Below are positions 13,132 to 19,936 of a DNA stretch of 20,691 nt, in pieces (position 1 is the stretch's first letter; every line of letters begins with the position of its first letter). Under the pieces are notes generated by a model. It worked only from the letters and a program-made list of their open reading frames with translations. It searched no databases and had not been told where the DNA came from. Position numbers and translations under genes: made by a program. Source of the stretch: Methanomicrobiaceae archaeon (GTDB taxonomy: Archaea > Halobacteriota > Methanomicrobia > Methanomicrobiales > Methanomicrobiaceae); contig DAOVRB010000002.1 of NCBI GenBank assembly GCA_030628325.1, forward strand, positions 1 through 20,691. The letters run 5' to 3'.

Positions 13132-14031
13132 ATGAATTACATAACCGAATTTGCTACTGACTGCCGCATTAGAGGATTTACAAAGCACACGATTGAATCC
13201 TATACATGCAACCTGAACGATTTTCTTAATACGATCACAGACCCCACCACGGTTACGCAGGTCGATCTAAGAGCACACCTTACCACCCTGCAGCAAAGAC
13301 ATTACAGAGCAAGTACGTACAAATCTTACTACGCTGCCCTAAATGCATTCTTTGATTTTCTAATTTTCGAAGAACTGGTTTCCAAAAACCCAATCCCTGC
13401 CTTCAGGAAGAGATACATTGCTCACATAATGAAAACATTACACGGTGAAACCAGACAGATCATTAATACACAGGATATGCGACAACTCATAGAGCAAGCA
13501 AAAGAGATAGAGGATATAGCTATCTTACACACACTGGCCAAGACAGGACTCAGGCGCGGAGAGCTGTTAGAAATGACACGTAATAGTATTGACATGGATA
13601 GAAACATTATCAACGTTCCACACAAGGCCAAAAGGAGCAGACAGATAATCTTCATTGACAAGGAGTTGCATGACACAATGGAAGAATACCTACAATGGAG
13701 AGATCAACATGCACACTCAAAATGGCTGTGGGTATCCCAGAAAGGCGGCAGGGTGCATAAGGATTACCCGGGTAAGGTCATAGCAGCATGCGGTCAAAAT
13801 ATCGGACTACACGACCCAGACGGACCGCTGGATAAGAAACTGACACCTCACTGCTTCAGGCATTTTTTCACAACAGAGCTGTTTAAAGCAGGGATGGACC
13901 CTCAATACATTAAGTGGCTGCGTGGAGACAGCATGCAGAAGGAAGCCTGGCAGGTGTACAATCATATCGATCCGGAGACGGTCCGGGCTGAGTACGAGCG
14001 GTGCATACCACAGCTGCTCACCAAAACATAA
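13132..14031 (+). CDS. int: Tyrosine integrase/recombinase (Xer-like)
   Basis: The product is 299 residues, the only plus-strand gene. Residues 1-95 form the SAM-like core-binding domain (HTIESYTCNLNDF; STYKSYYAALNAFFDFL). The catalytic domain has R141 (TGLRRGE), a beta-hairpin lysine at 165 or 167 (HKAKRSR), H240 and R243 (PHCFRHFF), and the nucleophile Y276 (QVYNHID). The second histidine of the usual GH is replaced by D266 (LRGDSM). It should insert the circular genome into the host chromosome, or resolve dimers as Xer proteins do. The gene is not split by an att site, unlike SSV-type integrases that carry attP inside int. Its end overlaps the convergent gene at 14018 by 14 bases. Confidence 0.92.
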   Translation: MNYITEFATDCRIRGFTKHTIESYTCNLNDFLNTITDPTTVTQVDLRAHLTTLQQRHYRASTYKSYYAALNAFFDFLIFEELVSKNPIPAFRKRYIAHIMKTLHGETRQIINTQDMRQLIEQAKEIEDIAILHTLAKTGLRRGELLEMTRNSIDMDRNIINVPHKAKRSRQIIFIDKELHDTMEEYLQWRDQHAHSKWLWVSQKGGRVHKDYPGKVIAACGQNIGLHDPDGPLDKKLTPHCFRHFFTTELFKAGMDPQYIKWLRGDSMQKEAWQVYNHIDPETVRAEYERCIPQLLTKT

Positions 14032-14311
14032 ACACACCAATCAGATTATGCACACACACCAGTCCATAGATCACACACACCGATACGGACGCCCATCGAA
14101 ATGTCCGCAGCGATAGTGTTTCCAAACGACAGAGTGCAATAAGTATTACCCCCAGAATAATGGCCTTAACAATGCTGTGCGTGAAGTGACAGGTCAAAGT
14201 AGCAGCCATAACAGGGTTAAGCTCAGACCCAGGCACATGCGCATTAAGCCAGAGCGTACTCAACATATCGATTGCAAACAGCACAGTGATAACAATATAT
14301 ACCCAAACCAC
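14018..14311 (-). CDS. Small membrane protein resembling DUF5658
   Basis: The product is 97 residues if started at the GTG at 14311; a GTG at 14323 is the alternative but lies one base after GGAGG. Three hydrophobic segments are visible (about 3-20, 41-60, 70-92). The segment DMLSTLWLN followed by GSELNPVM (about 15-34) matches the D-x2-ST...E-x-NP signature I associate with DUF5658-type membrane proteins of archaea. It is the last gene of the long minus-strand unit, and its 3' end overlaps the integrase gene. Role unknown. Confidence 0.68.
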   Translation of the reverse strand: MVWVYIVITVLFAIDMLSTLWLNAHVPGSELNPVMAATLTCHFTHSIVKAIILGVILIALCRLETLSLRTFRWASVSVCVIYGLVCVHNLIGVFMFW

Positions 14312-14315
14312 AATT

Positions 14316-14480
14316 TCAATCACGCCTCCGGATGATGTTGTATGATACCTGAATATCCCCAAACGACATAAACCCATGCGATGAGCCAAGGATATATGAC
14401 TTACCGGACCCGCTGATCTCTTCACTGTCAGGGTCAAACTCAATGACCAAGGTATTACCATCAACAATTTCAGCACTCAC
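14316..14480 (-). CDS. 54-residue soluble protein with GTG start
   Basis: The frame starts with GTG at 14480, nine bases after an AGGAGG ribosome site located at the very end of the DUF192 gene, and ends with TGA at 14318-14316. The product (MSAEIVDGNTLVIEFDPDSE... ending IIRRRD) looks like a small beta protein with GSGKSYILGSS near 28-38. Despite the GSGKS string, the protein is far too short to be a P-loop ATPase. The GTG start makes it easy to miss. Family not recognised. Confidence 0.65.
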   Translation of the reverse strand: MSAEIVDGNTLVIEFDPDSEEISGSGKSYILGSSHGFMSFGDIQVSYNIIRRRD

Positions 14481-14483
14481 TTT

Positions 14484-14846
14484 CTAATCCCTCCTATTCA
14501 TCGTAACCAAATCTCCCTTCTTCAGTCCCATCACAGCATCAGGGACCGTTTCAATAAAGATCATACATTTCATAAACTTGAAACTCACCCAGGGCTTCAT
14601 CACTCCTACATCTACAATACAATTGCTTTTATCAAGAGCAATATATCCAAGCCGCTCCCGCATCCAGAACATGTCAAACAGATGCATCCGCTCACCAATA
14701 CCAACAAACATCCAGAGCATGGCCACGCCGGGGGATGCCTTCCTGCCATACATGCCTTTTGACTCCTCTCTTACGGTCTCGGGTATCAAGACGGTGTGTG
14801 CTATGGTCCTGCCATTGCATTCCAACGTAGTGTTTTCAGTTAACAT
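14484..14846 (-). CDS. DUF192 family protein
   Basis: The product is 120 residues, the usual size of the DUF192 domain. The order of motifs fits the family: R-E-E-S-K-G-M-Y-G-R (about 26-35, equivalent to the common 'R..GLM.R'), a G-x-A-M-L-W-M-F strand (about 40-47), LFDMFWMRE (about 56-64, the FWM signature), IALDKSNCIVDVGVMKPW, and a closing VMGLKKGDLV. DUF192 proteins are small beta folds of uncertain function, found in archaea, bacteria and some haloviruses. No signal peptide is present here, although cellular members are often exported. Its place among virion-type membrane genes suggests a structural or envelope-associated role. Confidence 0.85.
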   Translation of the reverse strand: MLTENTTLECNGRTIAHTVLIPETVREESKGMYGRKASPGVAMLWMFVGIGERMHLFDMFWMRERLGYIALDKSNCIVDVGVMKPWVSFKFMKCMIFIETVPDAVMGLKKGDLVTMNRRD

Positions 14847-14849
14847 ATT

Positions 14850-14993
14850 TCAATCACCAAAATATTTTTCCAGAACTTCCTCTAACGTATTCATTTTCGC
14901 TTTCCGGAGCTTGAAAACCGGTGTGCCCTTCCTATCAAGGATTTTCATATCCACAACAAAATCATCACTCAAAAATTGTTTCTTCCGTGTCAT
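14850..14993 (-). CDS. 47-residue basic protein
   Basis: Start ATG at 14993 with a GGTGAT ribosome site overlapping the preceding stop; stop TGA at 14852-14850. The product is lysine-rich, with a possible strand-turn-strand (DFVVDMKILDRKGTPVFKLR, about 11-30) and a helical end (TLEEVLEKYFG). No Cys or membrane segment. Unknown function; the tight fit between neighbours supports translation. Confidence 0.68.
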   Translation of the reverse strand: MTRKKQFLSDDFVVDMKILDRKGTPVFKLRKAKMNTLEEVLEKYFGD

Positions 14994-14997
14994 AATA

Positions 14998-15267
14998 TCA
15001 CCCTAATCCTACAACTCGCATCAAAGCCCGTATCCACAGGACACCGATCGGCATGACGAAAAGTGCTTTTATCCAGAGCGGCAGCAGATCACTGGCAACC
15101 ATACCGAACAGGGTAGGCAGCACAACAATCACACTAGCTCCTAAATCAAACCGCCGTACAGCGCATATAAAAAACAGAAAGATCAGAAATACAACACAGC
15201 CTATAAACGAATTCCCAAATACAGAGAACCACATATTTTCGATCATCCCAGCGTAATCCAGCAACAT
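14998..15267 (-). CDS. Three-helix small membrane protein
   Basis: The product is 89 residues from the ATG at 15267, which overlaps the preceding TGA as TGATG; a start 72 bases upstream would run through the neighbour. Hydrophobic segments at about 17-36, 43-60 and 66-85. No family recognised. Likely part of the virion membrane set together with the next two genes. Confidence 0.72.
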   Translation of the reverse strand: MLLDYAGMIENMWFSVFGNSFIGCVVFLIFLFFICAVRRFDLGASVIVVLPTLFGMVASDLLPLWIKALFVMPIGVLWIRALMRVVGLG

Positions 15268-15608
15268 CAGATCCACCCCTTCAGCAATGATGCCACTGAC
15301 AACACACCGACCACAAAAAACGGAATACCAACAACCCACTGTATCTGCCAGGGCAAACCGGCACTAACCAGCACGGCACTGATCCCACCCCCGAGCAGGA
15401 AGTTCCACACAAGACTGATCATCCCTATAAAACTGGAAGTCGGAGAAGCAAACACACTTTCCCCGGTATCCACACCACTATCACTTACATTAAACCCCTC
15501 GGTCTGGACGTTTCCCAACAGATCACCTGCAGGTCCGACCTCGAACCCGGCAAGCACAAGGACCATATTGATCCCAAGGAAGTACAACATAAGCCGTGTA
15601 CCTATCAT
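15267..15608 (-). CDS. Membrane protein with short exposed loop
   Basis: The product is 113 residues. ATG at 15608 overlaps the preceding stop (ATGA). A hydrophobic N-terminus (about 5-22) could be a signal anchor. A ~35-residue polar loop with one sequon (NVS) follows, then two membrane helices (about 58-80 and 88-110). The layout resembles that of the glycoprotein encoded just upstream in miniature. Function unknown. Confidence 0.75.
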   Translation of the reverse strand: MIGTRLMLYFLGINMVLVLAGFEVGPAGDLLGNVQTEGFNVSDSGVDTGESVFASPTSSFIGMISLVWNFLLGGGISAVLVSAGLPWQIQWVVGIPFFVVGVLSVASLLKGWI

Positions 15609-16462
15609 CCGATACCACCCCGCAGTATGTACAATGAAACCACAGTCATGCCGCAGAAAAGCACAATTATCCAGCTCACAATCCCCAGTATAGCCATCAC
15701 CACCAATACCCCCACACCAATCACGGCATTGGAAAGCACCCCGAAACCCATAACGATCCAGACAACAATACTGGATAGTATACCCTGACCCAACGGTCCA
15801 AGTCCCTGCTCAGTTTCCAACCAATCCCCGGTAAGGTTCTGCAAGCTCCATGGTTCATCGGAGTAGTCAGTGGTGTAATTGGTAAGGTTCGTATTCACGG
15901 ATTCATTGGTCCAGACATAACCCGCCTGGTCGCATAACTGCCATGCATACTTATTATACGCCGGCATCAGAGTGTAGTTGCATGACTGGTTTGCACGAAT
16001 AGTATACAACTTACTGCTTTCAAGCCAGAACGCCACACGACCATCACCCCCGGCGTATGCACTAGAGATCATTGTGTCGTCATAAAACACTTCAACAAGG
16101 ATACTATCAGCAGCTACAAGACCATTGAAAAACTGGATAGTGGTGAGATGGCCACCCCGACTTGCATTGGAGAGATACGTTGTAAGATCAAGATCTGATG
16201 TCAGATCAATCACGAAATTTGCCGGCTGGTATCCGGAAGCCTCACATAAAACACCGTGATAACCTTCAGGAATGGACGAAAATGTAGTACTTCCATCTGT
16301 GGCAGTCTGCTGAGTGCTATCAAGCGTAACGGTACTGTTCAAGAGAGGCTGCGCTGACATGTCCTTCACGTATACAGTGACATTGTATGTGGCTGCCTCG
16401 GCCGCTCCTGTCATACACAGCAACAGCAACACAGCGACAGCCAGGCGCAGCACAGATCGCAT
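15605..16462 (-). CDS. Exported glycoprotein with CarboxypepD-like fold and C-terminal membrane anchor
   Basis: The product is 285 residues. A clear signal peptide covers about 1-23 (hydrophobic core then AEAA). Residues ~25-90 match the carboxypeptidase-regulatory-like/PEGA type beta sandwich: VTVYVKD, then TATDGSTTFSSIPEGYHG, then ASGYQPANF. A second beta-rich domain follows to about 170. Nine sequons (for example NVT, NST, NQS, NYT, NES, NLT) indicate heavy N-glycosylation. The last ~70 residues are two to three membrane helices with glycine-rich turns. This is the best candidate for the exposed spike or receptor-binding protein of the virion; that role is inferred from architecture and neighbours. 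Confidence 0.8.
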   Translation of the reverse strand: MRSVLRLAVAVLLLLCMTGAAEAATYNVTVYVKDMSAQPLLNSTVTLDSTQQTATDGSTTFSSIPEGYHGVLCEASGYQPANFVIDLTSDLDLTTYLSNASRGGHLTTIQFFNGLVAADSILVEVFYDDTMISSAYAGGDGRVAFWLESSKLYTIRANQSCNYTLMPAYNKYAWQLCDQAGYVWTNESVNTNLTNYTTDYSDEPWSLQNLTGDWLETEQGLGPLGQGILSSIVVWIVMGFGVLSNAVIGVGVLVVMAILGIVSWIIVLFCGMTVVSLYILRGGIG

Positions 16463-16464
16463 AT

Positions 16465-16719
16465 CTAACCCCGGGTCATCGGTGCAGCATACAGCGCAAT
16501 CGTAGCCAAGAAAGCTATGACTATAAACATCGGTATCATTTTAGCCAACAGGCTCTCATTAGTTAGGCCACTTGCATTCAGTTTCTCGGACATGTTCATG
16601 CTGCTATCAATCACCATAGGCATTATGGTTGATAGTACGATAATAGTAAGGAACAGCATAAGCACGCCGAGTACTGTAAGCTGACCGGTTATGTCTGTCA
16701 ATATACTCGGTATTTTCAT
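16465..16719 (-). CDS. Major-capsid-like protein 3 (two-helix)
   Basis: The product is 84 residues with helix 1 at about 13-34, a polar loop with several Asn/Ser/Met and sequons (NMS, NAS, NES), and helix 2 beginning MIPMFIVIAF (about 60-80). The MIPMF motif corresponds to LIPLF in MCP1 and QIPLF in MCP2, so this is a third, more divergent member of the capsid-protein family. ATG overlaps the stop of the 883-residue gene (ATGA). It may be a minor capsid or end-cap component. Confidence 0.75.
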   Translation of the reverse strand: MKIPSILTDITGQLTVLGVLMLFLTIIVLSTIMPMVIDSSMNMSEKLNASGLTNESLLAKMIPMFIVIAFLATIALYAAPMTRG

Positions 16720-19367
16720 TTAAAATCAACCTCCGGATCAAAATCAAAGTCAAGGTAAAAGTCATGTTTCCGCGTTCTCTTTTTTCCTTTGCGGCGCATA
16801 GATATCCTGCTTTTGTACTGTTTAAGCGTTGGAATAGGCTGTCCAAACGCAGCCAGTCTCCCGAAGAGATCCTGTGTAGTTTGCCGCTTCCCAACATGAA
16901 CAGCCTTCCGGCCAGTTTGGAACTCCTCAAACGTTGCCATTTCATAGCTGGCAGGGAACCATGGATACAGATTTTTCTTTTTCCGGACTGGTTCAGCGAA
17001 TCCCCTGTCAAAAAACACAGGTGGCAGGGAACTATCAGGCAACCGCTTTGGCAAGAAAAACGAACCACTGGTCAAACCCGGAAATGCAATGGCCTGGAAT
17101 GACACAGTCTTTAATATCGTGGCTTTCTCAATAGGTAAAGTATCCAACACAATTTCAGATGCAGGAATGGTTACAGGAACTGTCTTTGTCACGGTCTTTT
17201 CCACAGGCGTGACAAAAGGCACAGTATATTCTACAGGAACAGTTACAGGAACAGTCACAGGACTAACAGGAACAGTCATAGGAACGATCTTATCCACACT
17301 ATGAACAGTTTGCTCTACGTCACTCTGCACAGCAAATTTCGGATATACCGGAGCTATAAACGGCATTCGATTCCCAGGCTTAACAGCACTAATGTCCTTG
17401 AATCGTTGACCCCCTTTGTTAAGGACTCTAAGCCAGGCCGGATTCAACACTTCAACCCCGACAACAGGATATCCCGCATAAGTGGGTCCGTAATTGCTCT
17501 TAGCAACCGGTTTAACAGTAGGTTTCTCTAAAACAGCGACAGCAACAGTGCCACCATCCTTGATAGGAGAAGACGGAGATTTTGGCTTTGCGGGTACAGA
17601 TATATCATTTTCCGAGAAATATTCATATGGTTTTGTTTTGGACGTACTTGTTTTTGACGTACCTGCCTTCGGGCCCTTACCCACCTTTTCAACCAAGACA
17701 CCGTAATTTTCAGGGAGTATAGTTGTCTTTGATCTCGTGATTCGCAGGGGCTCAGGTCCTACAATAACAGAACCTGGCTTTGTGAAATCAACAACAGGTT
17801 TCACTCCAACAGTATCCCCAATCACCGGCCCATCCGGAGATATCCGACTGGTATGTCCGTATCTGGTAAGCGGGACCCGGTCGGCTGCCATACCCGGATC
17901 AAACCGGATCTCCCTGATCCCGACAATCTGCTTACCATATCCACTTCGCATTTCCTGATATCCTATACTCGAATGTGGGCGGGTATGTTCGACCACTCCT
18001 TCAGTATACGTCACATCAAATGTACCGCGGGTAGGCTGCTTGCCGGGCTGTCTGATGATCCCGGGTGCATCAGGATTAGGTACAACTTCTCTCGGTAGAT
18101 TCCGGACGTTTACTTTTGCGGTCACAGTCTCAGGTACGACTTGTTCCCATACGGTACCGCCAGCACCCCGCTCTATTTTAAGTGTCTCCGTGCCTGTCAT
18201 ATATTCCACAGCAGCTTTCTTCGGAAACACGGATTCTCTGACAGTGGTCACACCTTCTCGAAGGGGAGTAGTCACCCCTTCACGGATACCGGCACCTGCT
18301 TTAATAATCGGTGCCGGTGTTCGTGACTTGATCGCATGTATTCCCGGCTTGATCGCACGTATTCCCGGCTTTACACCCGGAGCTATCATCACGGCTGCCA
18401 TACCCAACCCCTCACCCATCGAATACGGATCCCCGCTGCGAATCAATCCCGCAGGATGTGTGACCATACTTGTCACGCCTTCAGCTGCTTTAGATGCAGC
18501 CTCTTCAGGTTGATCAACAATTCGTTGCCGAATATTCGGATCAGTAGCTATAGCTCCACCAGCCAACACACCACTGGCAAGAGCAAACGGCATTCCTGCA
18601 ATAGTCTGACCTGCTCCACTAGCAACACCACCGACCACACCAGTACCCAACCGTTTTTGACTTTCATCTCCAATCCCCTGACTGACAGCTGCCCCCCAAT
18701 TCAAGCTGATCTTTGCGGCCCTGGTCAGTACTGGATCATCTGCGCGTACACTGCCATACTCACCGGAGTATCCGGCCTGTGCTATGCGTGAATCCCGTAT
18801 AGCCTGTGATACAATAGGACCCAGATAAGAGCCAGCAGTGTCTTGTCCTGCAGTAGCAACCGGACCGACAAACGCCTTGTCTACCGGTTCAAAGTGAATG
18901 TCGGATTGATTACCAACAACGTTTTTACTTTTTCCTTGGATGGATTTATTAAGGGATCCATCAAACATGGAAGCAACCAATCCGCTACCGGCATCAGATC
19001 CGGATTTCTGTATAGAATCTACAATCCCAACCCCAGGCACTGATCCAAACATCCGATCTCTAACATTTTGAACCAAACCTCCCGCAGCCTGCTGTGCACC
19101 CATAAAAGCACCCATAACACCTGCCTTACTTCGAGTAATCAAAGGATCCCGAGATCCCAGATACTGAGAGGGGATATACCCATGGGCCAGCAACATCCCG
19201 CCGTACTTGGACATGTTGCCGGACCATGTTGCCTGGCTACTTGGTAAAGCCGGTGGAGGTGCGGGCGGCGCTGGAGGTGCATCGGCCCAGTCGGAATAAT
19301 CGGAGTAGTCCGAGTAATCGGAGTAATCGGAGTAATCGGAGTAGTCGGAGTAATCATCATATCCCAT
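16716..19367 (-). CDS. Large low-complexity protein (883 aa), probable virion protein
   Basis: The largest gene. The ATG at 19367 directly precedes the coding repeats; a start 36 bases upstream overlaps the PP-loop gene. Segments in order: seven (D)YS repeats (about 4-26), a Pro/Ala stretch, a Gly/Ala-rich region with hydrophobic helices (about 235-280), internal repeats (GIRAIKPGIHAIK; REGVTTPLREGVTT), a long beta-type middle, a Val-Thr-Pro repeat zone (about 680-740), and a basic tail (RRKGKKRTRK) ending in DFDFDPEVDFK. There is no signal peptide. Length and position recall the large minor virion protein of SSV1 (C792), but I see no sequence homology. A tail-end or scaffold component is likely; enzyme activity is not indicated. 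Confidence 0.75.
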   Translation of the reverse strand: MGYDDYSDYSDYSDYSDYSDYSDYSDWADAPPAPPAPPPALPSSQATWSGNMSKYGGMLLAHGYIPSQYLGSRDPLITRSKAGVMGAFMGAQQAAGGLVQNVRDRMFGSVPGVGIVDSIQKSGSDAGSGLVASMFDGSLNKSIQGKSKNVVGNQSDIHFEPVDKAFVGPVATAGQDTAGSYLGPIVSQAIRDSRIAQAGYSGEYGSVRADDPVLTRAAKISLNWGAAVSQGIGDESQKRLGTGVVGGVASGAGQTIAGMPFALASGVLAGGAIATDPNIRQRIVDQPEEAASKAAEGVTSMVTHPAGLIRSGDPYSMGEGLGMAAVMIAPGVKPGIRAIKPGIHAIKSRTPAPIIKAGAGIREGVTTPLREGVTTVRESVFPKKAAVEYMTGTETLKIERGAGGTVWEQVVPETVTAKVNVRNLPREVVPNPDAPGIIRQPGKQPTRGTFDVTYTEGVVEHTRPHSSIGYQEMRSGYGKQIVGIREIRFDPGMAADRVPLTRYGHTSRISPDGPVIGDTVGVKPVVDFTKPGSVIVGPEPLRITRSKTTILPENYGVLVEKVGKGPKAGTSKTSTSKTKPYEYFSENDISVPAKPKSPSSPIKDGGTVAVAVLEKPTVKPVAKSNYGPTYAGYPVVGVEVLNPAWLRVLNKGGQRFKDISAVKPGNRMPFIAPVYPKFAVQSDVEQTVHSVDKIVPMTVPVSPVTVPVTVPVEYTVPFVTPVEKTVTKTVPVTIPASEIVLDTLPIEKATILKTVSFQAIAFPGLTSGSFFLPKRLPDSSLPPVFFDRGFAEPVRKKKNLYPWFPASYEMATFEEFQTGRKAVHVGKRQTTQDLFGRLAAFGQPIPTLKQYKSRISMRRKGKKRTRKHDFYLDFDFDPEVDFK
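19291..19353. repeat. Seven 9-bp tandem repeats encoding Ser-Asp-Tyr
   Basis: Seven units of tcggagtaa/tcggagtag (two with one further change) encode the acidic, tyrosine-rich N-terminus of the 883-residue protein. Nine-base units keep the frame, so copy number can change freely between relatives. Confidence 0.92.
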
Positions 19368-19369
19368 AA

Positions 19370-19936
19370 TTAACCCCTGGGTTCTTCCTGTCCATACGGA
19401 CAATTACATTGCTGTCCAACAGGCTGAGTAGGCCTCAATACATTCGGAACATGACGATGGTGTAATTCACGAAGCGTTTCATCATCTATATCATAAAAAG
19501 GAAAAAGCACATTTTCACTTCGATCCGAAACATACGAGCGTTTAAACCCATTATCAAGGGCAACCAATATTTTTGTATTTCCATCATAGTTATCAATATA
19601 ATCCTGTGCCGCTACCCGCTTTGTACACAGACCACCATTTACAAGACCATGACAAACAATAGGAATAATTTCAACAACATAACCTAAGTTTTTCATAAAC
19701 CCCAATATTCTATCTCGATAATCCACTACAGATACCGGGTGTCGGTTTTCCACGTCCACGGTAAAAACCGAAAAACGAACACCTGAAGATAATAACATAA
19801 ACAACAACAAATGACTCTTTTGACCCGCACTATAACTAAGGATAATATCATCAGGCAATTGCTCAAGCCTAGTCATCAACATATCCCATACACTATCTAA
19901 ATCATCACCGGAATCATTGGGTTTAGTAATGGACAA
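19370..19936 (-). CDS. PP-loop/PAPS-reductase-like nucleotide-binding protein (divergent)
   Basis: The product is 188 residues. The start is a TTG at 19936 preceded by GGAGGTGATC, the perfect anti-16S sequence, located inside the end of rSAM1 (40-base overlap). IILSYSAGQKSHLLLFMLL (about 31-49) has the strand-loop-helix of PP-loop ATPases, whose usual motif is SGGxDS. Here it is SAGQKS, so the acidic residue is missing. FTVDVENRHP (58-67) fits the second strand, and ENVLFPFYDID (about 141-151) the late P-x-x-D segment. The C-terminus has CNCPYG, a possible metal or sulfur site. Relatives activate sulfate, cysteine-sulfur transfer or tRNA/deazaguanine chemistry. As the last gene of the cassette it may supply an adenylated or sulfurated intermediate, or be inactive. 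Confidence 0.6.
   Translation of the reverse strand: MSITKPNDSGDDLDSVWDMLMTRLEQLPDDIILSYSAGQKSHLLLFMLLSSGVRFSVFTVDVENRHPVSVVDYRDRILGFMKNLGYVVEIIPIVCHGLVNGGLCTKRVAAQDYIDNYDGNTKILVALDNGFKRSYVSDRSENVLFPFYDIDDETLRELHHRHVPNVLRPTQPVGQQCNCPYGQEEPRG

Noticed and set aside
14316..14480. GSGKS in the 54-residue protein as a Walker A ATPase motif
   Set aside because: The protein is too short and lacks the hydrophobic strand and Walker B needed for a P-loop fold.
16764..19043. Many plus-strand open frames opposite the 883-residue gene
   Set aside because: They are antisense shadows of a repetitive coding sequence, lack ribosome sites and have compositions expected from reversed codons.
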